Part shown: positions 44,628 to 52,313 of the stretch, in pieces
Layout: each line of letters opens with the position of its first letter
Numbering within the stretch: the first letter of the stretch is position 1
NCBI RefSeq assembly: GCF_002251945.1
Contig: NZ_NDHW01000159.1
Span: forward strand, 56,549 to 120,548
Direction: 5' to 3'
Length of the DNA stretch: 64,000 nt
From: Pseudanabaena sp. SR411
Lineage (GTDB): Bacteria; Cyanobacteriota; Cyanobacteriia; Pseudanabaenales; Pseudanabaenaceae
Notes under the pieces: model-generated
The model's database searches: none
What the model saw: only the letters and a program-made list of their open reading frames with translations
What the model was told of the DNA's origin: nothing
Program-made: the position numbers and the translations under genes

Positions 44628-44849
44628 ATGAAATATGCAGTTGTAATTGAAACTGGCGAAACTAGCTATGGAGCTTATGTTCCTGATTTACCAGGTTGTG
44701 TGGCTGTAGCTGAAACCGTCGATGAAGTCAGAACCCTTATCCAAGAAGCGATCGCTTTTCATTTAGAGTCTCTTTCTGAAGAGGGAATGTCGATCCCACA
44801 GCCCAAAACTTTATGTGAATATGTCGATCTTGAGTTGTTGAGTGCTTAG
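44628..44849 (+). CDS. HicB-like antitoxin, no HicA partner seen
   Basis: 73 residues: YAVVIETGETSYGAYVPDLPGCVAVAETVDEVRTLIQEAI is the HicB RNase-H-like fold (VPDLPGC signature). There is no RHH or HTH tail, so it is the short form. The usual partner HicA (about 60 residues, with a small dsRNA-binding fold) is absent on either side: the 60-bp gap after it is too short and the gene before it is unrelated. Confidence 0.85.
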   Translation: MKYAVVIETGETSYGAYVPDLPGCVAVAETVDEVRTLIQEAIAFHLESLSEEGMSIPQPKTLCEYVDLELLSA

Positions 44850-44909
44850 AAGGTTTACTAGTTAGGAGATCATGTAGGATTGCTGTAGCCCCAAATATAG
44901 TTAACGAGC

Positions 44910-45416
44910 GTGCAATCTTCTCAACCTATTTCGACTGAATCAGAGCATTTATCTGTCGCTGATCGCATTGAATCTTTTAAAGCTGGATTTCTCGGCGCGA
45001 TCGCTAGTGTGTTCGCATTTTTTGCGATCGCCCTATTGCATCACTTTTTGCAGAATTTCCTGTCTGTGCAACTAATCAGCAGCTTTGAGCTTAGCAGTCC
45101 CTTCATATTGCTAATTAAGCTGGGTATGATTGGCTTTTCAGGTTTTTTGTTTGCGGTCACCTATCGCTACATCGTGCGGCGCGATCGCAACTCCCATCTC
45201 AAATCAGGCGCAATTCTAGCTTTTGCCTGTATCCGTAGTTTTGGTGCAATTGATCGTGACTTGCCTACACTAACGCTCTTGCCTTTGGTCCAACTAGCTT
45301 TAGTAAGCGCCATCTTGTTACTTGAAAATGTTGCATGGTTAGCGATCGTCCAAAGTCTCCTCGAAACCGCAATTCAAACCAAATGGATCGCTGCATTTGG
45401 CTCAGACAAACAATGA
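44910..45416 (+). CDS. Hypothetical membrane protein
   Basis: 168 residues, GTG start at 44910. It has four hydrophobic segments: GAIASVFAFFAIALLHHFL, PFILLIKLGMIGFSGFLFAV, the GAILAFACIRSFG region, and PLVQLALVSAILLLENVAWL. The N-terminal tail is cytosolic (STESEHLSVADRIESFKAG). It resembles four-helix cyanobacterial proteins of unknown role. It is followed by hairpin repeats and then the metal-ABC permease. I do not infer a function. Confidence 0.6.
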   Translation: MQSSQPISTESEHLSVADRIESFKAGFLGAIASVFAFFAIALLHHFLQNFLSVQLISSFELSSPFILLIKLGMIGFSGFLFAVTYRYIVRRDRNSHLKSGAILAFACIRSFGAIDRDLPTLTLLPLVQLALVSAILLLENVAWLAIVQSLLETAIQTKWIAAFGSDKQ

Positions 45417-45422
45417 AACAAT

Positions 45423-45478
45423 AGTGCAACATCCTGTTGCACTGTTTTGTCGAATATATAGTGCAGCAGCCTGCTGCA
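45423..45478. repeat. Two short hairpins (GTGCAACA and TGCAGCAG types)
   Basis: AGTGCAACA/TGTTGCACT (45423-45443) and TGCAGCAG-C-CTGCTGCA (45462-45478), both after the preceding gene. The first is followed by GTTTTG and could terminate transcription. Confidence 0.55.
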
Positions 45479-45578
45479 TAAATTCCTCTATTTTATCAGT
45501 TTTACCGAAAGTGATAGAAGGCGATCGCCTATGACAAAATTGACATAGCGACACGTATAACTCACTCAATAATTAGCT

Positions 45579-46460
45579 TTGATATCCACACCAATACTCA
45601 CAACCCTCTTTGCCCAACTTGCTCAATTTCCGATCTGGCAATGGATCAGTGAGCCACTTGCGCTGGAATTTATGCGAAATGCCTTAATTGCAGGTGGTTT
45701 AGCAGGAATTATTTGTCCAGCGATTGGGTGCTTCTTGATCGTTCAGCGGATGGCATTGCTGGGGGATGTGATGACGCATACGGTGATGCCGGGGATGGCG
45801 ATCGCCTTTTTTTGGCGGATTGACGTTGCCATCGGCGCATTTATCTCAGGGATTGGTAGTGCTTTTTTAATCGCATGGTTGCGATCGCAAACTCGCGTCA
45901 AGGTTGATGCAGCGATGGCTTTGACTTCATCGAGTTTCTTTGCGATCGGGATTTTGTTAATTTCCTTGCTGAAAATCAAAATTGATCTGCATGGCTTTTT
46001 GTTTGGCGATATTCTTAGCGTTACGCTAACCGATACGATTCGCGCAGGAATTATTACCGTGATTGTGCTGGCAGCGATCGCCATGTTTTATAAGCAATTA
46101 CTTTTTTATACCTTTGATCGCATTGGTGCGAAGGCTTTGGGATTGCCAGTTAATCTGATCTATTTAGGATTAATGGCAGGTGTGACTTTGACGATTATTG
46201 CCAGTATGCAAACGATGGGCGTGGTATTGGTGGTGTCGCTCTTAGTGGGTCCCGCGATTACCGCCTATCTATTAGTTAAGGAATTGCATCAGATGATTTT
46301 TGTGGGTGCGGGGTTAGGTGTGACGGCAAGTGCGATCGGTTTATATGCCAGTTACTATCTCAATTTGCCTTCTGGCCCAGCGATCGTGTTAGCGGTACTG
46401 CTGTTATTTTTACTGACTTTAGTTTTTAGTCCCAGTCAAGGCTTACTCACAGGCAAATAA
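45579..46460 (+). CDS. Zn/Mn-type ABC-3 family permease, without ATPase or binding protein nearby
   Basis: 293 residues. TTG 45579 is the farthest start, since TAA lies three codons before it; ATG 45672 would remove the periplasmic N-terminus but keep the helices. Eight to nine TM helices. ABC-3 signatures are AGLAGIICPAIGCFLIVQRM-like near residue 40, GDVMTHTVMPGMAIAFF and SLLVGPAITAYLLV. Such permeases import Zn, Mn or Fe with an ATPase and a lipoprotein. Neither partner is within 15 kb, so they are elsewhere or this is a spare permease. The terminator overlaps its stop. Confidence 0.85.
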   Translation: MISTPILTTLFAQLAQFPIWQWISEPLALEFMRNALIAGGLAGIICPAIGCFLIVQRMALLGDVMTHTVMPGMAIAFFWRIDVAIGAFISGIGSAFLIAWLRSQTRVKVDAAMALTSSSFFAIGILLISLLKIKIDLHGFLFGDILSVTLTDTIRAGIITVIVLAAIAMFYKQLLFYTFDRIGAKALGLPVNLIYLGLMAGVTLTIIASMQTMGVVLVVSLLVGPAITAYLLVKELHQMIFVGAGLGVTASAIGLYASYYLNLPSGPAIVLAVLLLFLLTLVFSPSQGLLTGK

Positions 46461-46489
46461 AAAGCGGCGCGATGCGCCGCTTTTTATTT
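46455..46489 (+). terminator. Terminator after the metal-ABC permease
   Basis: A perfect 16-bp stem with crown GCGGCGC-GAT-GCGCCGC. The stop codon lies in the 5' arm and a T-rich tail follows. Confidence 0.88.
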
Positions 46490-46493
46490 TTTT

Positions 46494-46524
46494 AGAAAAG
46501 GCAGTGCTTCGCGCTGCCTTTTCT
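46494..46524 (-). terminator. Terminator of the small acidic gene on the minus strand
   Basis: A 14-bp stem with one T-G wobble (AGAAAAGGCAGTGC / GCGCTGCCTTTTCT), TTC loop. It lies 9 bp after the stop at 46534. Confidence 0.75.
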
Positions 46525-46533
46525 AGTTTTGAT

Positions 46534-46839
46534 CTATGCTTCGGTCGTTTCTTCAGGTGCGCTTTCTTCAGGTGCTTCAGTCACTTCAGCAATAACTTCT
46601 TCCACAACTGGTTGTGGCTTAGTTGGCTTTGGTCCCCTGACCAAAGCGAGATTTACGGGAGCTTTGACTTCTTCGTCCCTTCCGCCTCTTTTATCTCTCT
46701 TGCCTTTACCACCATCACGACCATCACGGCCAGAAGAACGCCTTTTGTCGGAGTCGTCAGACTGTCTAGCGCTAGGAGTGGTTTCGTTGGTTTCGGGGTT
46801 TAGCTGACGATCTGCTTTTTTGATAGGACGTTCTACCAT
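46534..46839 (-). CDS. Small disordered, highly charged protein
   Basis: 101 residues from ATG 46839, chosen because AGGA precedes it and it begins MVERPIKKADRQLNPET; a longer frame to 46905 lacks a site. The middle is very basic and Gly-rich (RRSSGRDGRDGGKGKRDKR). The C-terminus is acidic with Glu/Pro/Val repeats (EEVIAEVTEAPEESAPEET). This composition suggests an RNA- or ribosome-associated disordered protein. I do not recognise a named family. Confidence 0.6.
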   Translation of the reverse strand: MVERPIKKADRQLNPETNETTPSARQSDDSDKRRSSGRDGRDGGKGKRDKRGGRDEEVKAPVNLALVRGPKPTKPQPVVEEVIAEVTEAPEESAPEETTEA

Positions 46840-46906
46840 TGTTAAATTCCTGATTAACTTGATGTATTTGTATCCTAGCCTGTTTAGGCATAATCTCGCG
46901 ATCAAA

Positions 46907-46942
46907 ACTAGAAAGGACGCAAAGCGCCCCTTCTAGTTTTGA
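46907..46942. repeat. Imperfect hairpin, TCTAGTTTT type
   Basis: AAAACTAGAAAGG and CCCTTCTAGTTTT pair around CGCAAAGCG. The same TCTAGTTTTG tail occurs at 46522, after the hairpin at 46494. Confidence 0.5.
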
Positions 46943-47087
46943 AAAAGTAGAGGCAGCGCGAAGTGCCCTTTCTCCTTTTTTAGCTGGTTTTTGAACTATT
47001 GATTTAGGTAGAAGCTGGAAATGCGATCGCCTTAAAATCATCGGTACATTTTCTATCCCTAACGTTATCGATAGACTTAGAGGTTCC

Positions 47088-47130
47088 GTAGTTAGGAATA
47101 CAAAATCACAGTTTGGCTAGCACTTACTCT
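47088..47130 (+). promoter_or_regulatory. NtcA class-II promoter upstream of the flavin oxidoreductase gene
   Basis: GTA-GTTAGGAA-TAC (47088-47101) matches the NtcA consensus GTA-N8-TAC exactly. After 23 bases comes TACTCT (47125-47130), fitting the -10 TAN3T. It is nearly identical to the promoter at 48569. Confidence 0.75.
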
Positions 47131-47166
47131 CAAAGCATTCTAAGCAGCGATTTAAGAAATTAGCCA

Positions 47167-48459
47167 ATGACAAATCACTATCCCGTTGTAATTGTTGGCG
47201 GTGGTCAGGCTGGTCTATCCATAAGCTATTGCTTAAAGGAAAGAGGCTTAGACCATATTATTTTTGAGAAAAATCAGATTGCGAATGCATGGCGATCGCA
47301 GCGATGGGATTCCTTTTGTTTGGTAACTCCCAATTGGCAATGCCAGCTTCCCGGCTATCCCTATAAAGGTAATGAGCCAGAAGGTTTCATCAAAAAAGAT
47401 GAAATCGTAGCCTATATCGAAAATTACGCACGCTCCTTTAATCCACCGATTCAGGAAGGCGTAGAAGTTCTGAATTTACGACGAGGCGATCGCGGTATTT
47501 TTGAAGTGACAACCAGCATTGGTGATTACACTGCCGATCAGGTTGTTGTAGCCGCAGGTGCATACCATCAACCGAAGATTCCCAAAATTTCAGAGCGCTT
47601 GCCAGAGCATATTTTGCAGGTTCATTCTTCAAAGTACAAAAATCCTGAATCTCTTCCCAAAGGTGCGGTTTTGGTCATTGGTACTGGTCAATCTGGCTGC
47701 CAAATTGCCGAAGATTTACATTTAGCTGGGCGCAAAGTCCATCTATGTGTGGGTAGTGCGCCGCGATCACCCCGTCGTTATCGCGGTAAGGACGCAGTGG
47801 AATGGCTAGATTTAATGGGATATTATGAACTTTCCATCGATCAGCATCCCCAAAAAGAAAAAGTCCGTTCTAAGGCTAATCATTATCTAACAGGACGTGA
47901 TGGCGGTAGAGAAATCGATCTGCGCCGCTTTGCTCTCGAAGGAATGCAGCTACATGGCAGGTTGAAAAATATCTCTAGAAATAGCTCTAGTGCTAAATTG
48001 GAATTTTTCAATGACCTCAAGCAAAACCTTGATGGTGCTGATGCCGTGTCCGAGAGTATTAAGAAAACGATTGATAATTTTATTGCTAAAAATAATCTTG
48101 ACGCACCCCTTGAGCCTCCCTATCAACCCGTCTGGCAACCAGAAATGGATATTCCCGATCTGGATTTGGCTGAGGCGAATATTACAACCGTGATCTGGTG
48201 TACGGGCTTTCAATCGGACTTTAGTTGGATCGAGATTCCTGTCTTTGATGGCAAGGGCTACCCTGGCCATGATCGCGGAGTGACTGAGGTCAAAGGTTTG
48301 TACTTCCTAGGATTACCTTGGCTCTATACATGGGGTTCGGGTCGATTTTCAGGAGTTGCTAAAGATGCGACTTATCTCGCTGATTACATCATGGCGCGGC
48401 GCAAGGTTGCCCATGTCAGTGATTGGACTGTGGTTAATGAGTTTTTACTTGGTTCTTGA
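47167..48459 (+). CDS. MSMEG_0569-family flavin-dependent oxidoreductase
   Basis: 430 residues. FAD-binding VVIVGGGQAGLSISYCLKERG at the N-terminus and NADPH-binding VLVIGTGQSGCQIAEDLHLAG near residue 165. A conserved WRSQRWDSFCLVTPNW (about 45-60) and the C-terminal TTVIWCTGFQSDFSWIEIP also fit this flavin-monooxygenase-like family. It occurs with the nitrilase/radical-SAM (Nit1) cluster in mycobacteria and cyanobacteria. Here it has its own NtcA-type promoter, and the rest of the cluster follows 320 bp later under a twin promoter. The substrate is not known. Confidence 0.88.
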   Translation: MTNHYPVVIVGGGQAGLSISYCLKERGLDHIIFEKNQIANAWRSQRWDSFCLVTPNWQCQLPGYPYKGNEPEGFIKKDEIVAYIENYARSFNPPIQEGVEVLNLRRGDRGIFEVTTSIGDYTADQVVVAAGAYHQPKIPKISERLPEHILQVHSSKYKNPESLPKGAVLVIGTGQSGCQIAEDLHLAGRKVHLCVGSAPRSPRRYRGKDAVEWLDLMGYYELSIDQHPQKEKVRSKANHYLTGRDGGREIDLRRFALEGMQLHGRLKNISRNSSSAKLEFFNDLKQNLDGADAVSESIKKTIDNFIAKNNLDAPLEPPYQPVWQPEMDIPDLDLAEANITTVIWCTGFQSDFSWIEIPVFDGKGYPGHDRGVTEVKGLYFLGLPWLYTWGSGRFSGVAKDATYLADYIMARRKVAHVSDWTVVNEFLLGS

Positions 48460-48474
48460 TCGTCGTTCACGATC

Positions 48475-48494
48475 ACCTATCGAAATCGATAGGT
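48475..48494 (+). terminator. Palindrome after the oxidoreductase gene
   Basis: ACCTATCGA-AA-TCGATAGGT, perfect 9-bp arms, 16 bases after the stop. There is no T run. Confidence 0.45.
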
Positions 48495-48568
48495 AATTGA
48501 TCGCATTTTGATGAATTCCTAAAGAAAGCGATCGCCTTCCTATCGATAAAGATAGAGTTCTCTTTTTC

Positions 48569-48611
48569 GTAACCAGAGATACAAAATAGAACCTTAGCTA
48601 GCAACTAATCT
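48569..48611 (+). promoter_or_regulatory. NtcA class-II promoter of the nitrilase cluster
   Basis: GTA-ACCAGAGA-TAC (48569-48582), then 23 bases, then TAATCT (48606-48611) as TAN3T. The sequence shares TACAAAAT and TAGCTAGCA/GGCTAGCA with the upstream twin at 47088. The predicted start is near 48618, leaving a leader of about 160 bases. Confidence 0.8.
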
Positions 48612-48635
48612 GACTTCAAGTTCTTAGTTAGGTAT

Positions 48636-48752
48636 AAGCTTTTAGCTTTTAGCTCTTAGCTTTATTACCGACTGTCAGATTATTAGACATTACAGCCATT
48701 TTGAACTTCAACTTTTAAAGCTAATAGCTAAAAGCTAATAGCCAAAAGCTTT
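48636..48752. repeat. Facing AGCTTTT / AAAAGCT repeat blocks in the leader
   Basis: AGCTTTTAGCTTTTAGCTCT-type words at 48636-48662 and AAAGCTAATAGCTAAAAGC-type words at 48716-48752 are reverse complements separated by about 55 bases. They could form a long stem in the 5' leader. Confidence 0.55.
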
Positions 48753-48781
48753 CCAAACATTTAACCTTAAAGGAAACAACA

Positions 48782-49264
48782 ATGCCTGAAGTAACTGCTC
48801 CTGCCCATCAGACTGGCGATTTCTTTGTGAACTATGAAGAGAAAGTATTTGAGGATGTCAAAGCTGAACCGGGGGAGAAAGCCCTTGTCACTTTCCATAC
48901 TGTCGCCTTTGAAGGTTCAATCGGTTTTGTAAATCTTTTACAAGCTACTCGTTTACTTCGTAAAGGATTTGAGACTTCAATTTTGCTCTATGGTCCTGGG
49001 GTAACTCTGGGTGTACAGCGTGGTTTCCCAAAACTAGGTGATGCCGCTTTCCCCGGACATCAGAATTTCAATGACCAAATCTCTAAATTCATGTCTGAAG
49101 GTGGAAAGGTATATGCCTGTCGCTTTGCTCTCCAAGCTCTCTATGGACATGGTGAACCATCGCTAATTCCTGGGATTCGTCCGATTAGCCCTCTGGATGT
49201 ATTGGATATCATTCTTTTGCATCGTAAGGATAACGCTTTCATTCTCGATACTTGGACTTTATAA
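48782..49264 (+). CDS. Sll0783/MSMEG_0572-family nitrogen-starvation protein
   Basis: 160 residues with AAGGAAA before the [39 protein letters not shown] and [21 protein letters not shown] are family patterns. In Synechocystis the homologue Sll0783 is strongly induced on nitrogen starvation and is needed for normal polyhydroxybutyrate accumulation. It is soluble, and no catalytic role is proven. It is the first gene of the second transcription unit, 15 bp before the nitrilase. Confidence 0.92.
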   Translation: MPEVTAPAHQTGDFFVNYEEKVFEDVKAEPGEKALVTFHTVAFEGSIGFVNLLQATRLLRKGFETSILLYGPGVTLGVQRGFPKLGDAAFPGHQNFNDQISKFMSEGGKVYACRFALQALYGHGEPSLIPGIRPISPLDVLDIILLHRKDNAFILDTWTL

Positions 49265-49279
49265 GGACTTCACAAAATC

Positions 49280-50260
49280 GTGGATTATTCACGCAAAGTT
49301 AGAGCCGCCGCTGTCCAAATCAGTCCTGTGCTGTTTAGTCGCGATGGTACAACCGAGAAAGTCTTACAAGCGATCGCCAATGCTGCAAAAGAAGGTGCTC
49401 AGATCGTCGTTTTTCCTGAGACCTTCGTTCCCTACTATCCTTACTTTTCCTTCGTGCAGCCGCCCGTAATGATGGGAAAAGAACATATGCGACTTTACGA
49501 AGAAGCTGTTGTCGTTCCTAGTCCTGTTACGGATGCGGTTAGCCAAGCCGCGCGATCGCATAGCATCGTTGTTGTGTTAGGTGTGAATGAACGCGATGGT
49601 GGTTCGCTCTATAACACACAGCTAATTTTTGATGCCGATGGTTCACTGTTACTAAAGCGACGCAAAATCACACCGACCTATCATGAGCGAATGGTGTGGG
49701 GACAGGGTGATGGCGCAGGATTGAAGGTAGTGGATAGTGCGGTTGGGAAAGTCGGCGCTCTGGCTTGTTGGGAGCATTACAATCCCTTAGCTAGATTTGC
49801 CTTGATGTCGCAGCATGAACAGATTCACTGCGCTCAATTTCCGGGATCTCTAGTTGGACAGATTTTTGCTGACCAAATCGAAGTCACGATCCGTCATCAT
49901 GCCCTTGAGGCTGGCTGCTTTGTGATTAATTCCACGGGTTGGCTCTCGGCAGAGCAAGTAAGTCAAATCACCAGCGATGAGAAGTTGCAAAAAGCCCTCA
50001 GTGGTGGTTGCAACACCGCCATTATTGGACCAGAAGGAAATCATCTTTGCCCACCGATTACAGAAGGTGAAGGCATGGCGATCGCTGATTTGGATTTCTC
50101 GCTGATCACCAAGCGCAAGCGGATGATGGACTCGGTTGGACATTATGCGCGTCCAGATTTACTTCAGGCTCACTTGAACGCTGATGCTTTTGCAGGATTC
50201 CAGATTGATGGTTTTGAGCAGGGATTAACGGAATTTTCATGTCAAGAACAAGGGGCGTAA
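49280..50260 (+). CDS. Nit6803-type nitrilase
   Basis: 326 residues, GTG start at 49280. The catalytic triad is clear: Glu47 in [13 protein letters not shown], Lys129 in [19 protein letters not shown] and Cys163 in [11 protein letters not shown]. The [15 protein letters not shown] region and the C-terminal tail complete the nitrilase fold; such enzymes assemble into helices. The Synechocystis homologue hydrolyses nitriles to acids and ammonia. Its natural substrate in this cluster is not settled. It lies between the Sll0783-type and radical-SAM genes; a 125-bp repeat element follows. Confidence 0.93.
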   Translation: MDYSRKVRAAAVQISPVLFSRDGTTEKVLQAIANAAKEGAQIVVFPETFVPYYPYFSFVQPPVMMGKEHMRLYEEAVVVPSPVTDAVSQAARSHSIVVVLGVNERDGGSLYNTQLIFDADGSLLLKRRKITPTYHERMVWGQGDGAGLKVVDSAVGKVGALACWEHYNPLARFALMSQHEQIHCAQFPGSLVGQIFADQIEVTIRHHALEAGCFVINSTGWLSAEQVSQITSDEKLQKALSGGCNTAIIGPEGNHLCPPITEGEGMAIADLDFSLITKRKRMMDSVGHYARPDLLQAHLNADAFAGFQIDGFEQGLTEFSCQEQGA

Positions 50261-50266
50261 GAGAAT

Positions 50267-50391
50267 GTTTGAGAAGTCTCCTATTCAGCATAAATTTCTG
50301 CTACCCCCCTTAATCCCCCCTTGCGAAGGGGGGAAACTTAAATTCGCCCCCTTTGCAAGGGGGAGTTAGAGGGGGTAAAAACTTCTCAAAC
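50267..50391. mobile_element. MITE-like element with 11-bp terminal inverted repeats
   Basis: The ends GTTTGAGAAGT (50267-50277) and ACTTCTCAAAC (50381-50391) are exact inverted repeats. Inside are the C-rich hairpins CCCCCCTTGCGAAGGGGGG and CCCCCTTTGCAAGGGGG. There is no coding frame. It lies between the nitrilase and radical-SAM genes. Confidence 0.6.
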
Positions 50392-50471
50392 ACGCACTAA
50401 GCCCCTTGCCTGCCTGATTAAGTATGAATTTAAAAATCCGATCGCAAGTTTCGATAGGAGCATAACCCTTA

Positions 50472-51569
50472 ATGAATAAGCAACAATTAATTACAGAATT
50501 ACAGACTAAGGGTTTGCAACTGGTTGATCGCCAAAATGATCGCCAAATGGGAGCGAATGGTCGTAAAGGTGGAGCAGGACCTTCCGATCATAAGGCGATC
50601 GCCATTGATGGTACGACAGTCATGGTTCCCGTCTTTAACAGTTCAGCAGCTAGTTCTCCCTATAGGGTAGAGATTAATGCCGAAACTAACGAGATGCTCT
50701 TAGAATCAGGGAAAGAAGCGATCGCGCCCATTTCTTTCCCAAAATCTCCGAACTTCTATAATCTCACCACCAGCGATGGCATTCCCTATTGGAAAATCGC
50801 ATTGCTTCACAGCCACGATGTGCTAGCAACAACGGTTTTGCAGACCTGTATGCGCTATAACAATACGGATACGTCCTGTCAATTTTGTGCGATCGGGCAG
50901 TCTCTCGAAGCAGGACGTACCATCGCTCGCAAAACTCCTGCTCAACTAGCCGAAGTTGCCGAAGCTGCGGTGCGCTTGGATGGAGTTAAGAACATGGTGA
51001 TGACTACGGGGACCCCAAATACGAGCGATCGCGGTGTGGCTTATTTGACGGAATGTGCCAAAGCAATCAAAGCAAAAGTAGATATTCCCATTCAAGCCCA
51101 ATGTGAACCTCCCGATGATTTCATCTGGTTTGAACGCATGAAAGCGGCAGGTATTGACACTCTAGGAATGCATCTGGAAGCTGCTGACCCCAAAGTTCGC
51201 GCCAAAATCATGGCTGGCAAAGCAAGCGTTCCCCTTGACTATTATTTTGAAGCCTTTGCTGCTGCTGTCAAAGTATTTGGCTGGGGTCAGGTCAGCACCT
51301 ATCTCTTAGCAGGCTTAGGCGATAGTTTAGAAACTCTGGTGGAAACCTGCGATCGCCTAATTAGCATCGGTGTTTATCCCTTTGTCGTTCCCTTTGTACC
51401 AATTAGCGGTACGCCATTAGCCAATCATCCTGCACCGACGACGGAGTTTATGTTTGCGGTTTATGAGCAGGTGGGTGCATTATTAAAGCGATCGCAGATG
51501 TCTTCTGCCGACATCAAAGCAGGATGCGCGAAATGCGGCGCTTGTTCAGCACTTTCTCTTTTTGAATAA
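50472..51569 (+). CDS. MSMEG_0568-family radical SAM protein
   Basis: 365 residues. The Fe-S site is Cys126-x9-Cys136-x2-Cys139 (TCMRYNNTDTSCQFC), an unusual spacing instead of C-x3-C-x2-C. A TIM-barrel-like core follows: LDGVKNMVMTTGTPNT, IQAQCEPPDDFIWFERMKAAG, TLGMHLEAADP. A second Cys cluster at the C-terminus (AGCAKCGACSA) may bind another cluster. It is a fixed member of the Nit1 cluster. The reaction is unknown. Confidence 0.92.
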   Translation: MNKQQLITELQTKGLQLVDRQNDRQMGANGRKGGAGPSDHKAIAIDGTTVMVPVFNSSAASSPYRVEINAETNEMLLESGKEAIAPISFPKSPNFYNLTTSDGIPYWKIALLHSHDVLATTVLQTCMRYNNTDTSCQFCAIGQSLEAGRTIARKTPAQLAEVAEAAVRLDGVKNMVMTTGTPNTSDRGVAYLTECAKAIKAKVDIPIQAQCEPPDDFIWFERMKAAGIDTLGMHLEAADPKVRAKIMAGKASVPLDYYFEAFAAAVKVFGWGQVSTYLLAGLGDSLETLVETCDRLISIGVYPFVVPFVPISGTPLANHPAPTTEFMFAVYEQVGALLKRSQMSSADIKAGCAKCGACSALSLFE

Positions 51570-51780
51570 GCCCCTCACCCCTAGCCCCTCTCCCAGATGG
51601 CTACCTTGTACACACAAGTCTCAAAAACCCCCTTTAATTCCCCCTTGCAAAGGGGGAAGACTAGAAACCTTATTCCCTCCCTTAGCAAAGTGGGAAGACT
51701 AGAAATCCTGTTCCCTCCCCTTTGCAAGGGGAGGGCTAGGGAGGGGTTATAGCTCCCGCAGGAGAATGGGAGTGAGGGCA
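51570..51780. repeat. C-rich repeat block between radical-SAM and acetyltransferase genes
   Basis: Begins GCCCCTCACCCCTAGCCCC and ends in GGGAGTGAGGGC, an inverted end pair. Inside are three imperfect copies of a roughly 38-bp unit with CCCTTxGCAAAG hairpins and GGAAGACTAGAAA. The ends match the repeat inside the kinase gene at 33134. No gene. Confidence 0.65.
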
Positions 51781-51806
51781 GAATATTAAACTTAGGGATA
51801 ATTATC

Positions 51807-52313
51807 ATGACTTCCGCTTACATTTTTAAACTTGCCTCCACACCGCAAGAAATCGACGCATACTTTGAACTTCGCAAAGCCATCTTTGTAGAAGAACAAT
51901 ATGTATTTGAAGAGAATGATGTTGATGACATCGATGCGATCGCTTATCCGATTGTGGCGATTAATCCTGAGAATAATCAAGTTGTGGGTGTTGTCCGCAT
52001 CTATGAAACCGAAAAAGGTATTTGGTATGGTGGCCGATTAGGAACGAGTAAAGATTATCGACGGGGTTGGCAAATTGGCAAAGGCTTGATTTACAAAGCG
52101 GTAACTACGGCGAATACATGGGGATGCGATCGCTTCTTTGCCACAGTTCAGATTCAGAATGTGCGCTTCTTCCAACGTCTGCATTGGGAGTCCCTCAAGG
52201 AAATGACGATCTGCGATCGCCCCCATCACTTTATGGAAGCTGACCTGAACTTCTATCCTCCAAGTAATGAAATCCGTCCTACTTATCCTGCTCAAATCCG
52301 TGAGGCTTCCTAG
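51807..52313 (+). CDS. Sll0786-family N-acetyltransferase (GNAT)
   Basis: 168 residues. FELRKAIFVEEQYVFEENDVD opens the fold. IWYGGRLGTSKDYRRGWQIGKGLIYKAV is the acetyl-CoA loop with Arg/Gly-x-Gly, and FQRLHWESLKEM gives the last strand. It should acylate an amine in the product of this pathway. ATG 51807 follows a GGGAT-type site. The stop is directly followed by the next ATG, so the two are tightly coupled. Confidence 0.9.
   Translation: MTSAYIFKLASTPQEIDAYFELRKAIFVEEQYVFEENDVDDIDAIAYPIVAINPENNQVVGVVRIYETEKGIWYGGRLGTSKDYRRGWQIGKGLIYKAVTTANTWGCDRFFATVQIQNVRFFQRLHWESLKEMTICDRPHHFMEADLNFYPPSNEIRPTYPAQIREAS

Noticed and set aside
50267..50391. Possible insertion sequence between nitrilase and radical-SAM genes
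   Set aside because: There is no transposase frame; the inverted ends and size fit only a MITE-like element, which is how it is listed.
51640..51735. Three 38-bp imperfect direct repeats, considered as a CRISPR array
   Set aside because: There are no distinct spacers, the units run into each other, and the sequence matches C-rich intergenic repeats.
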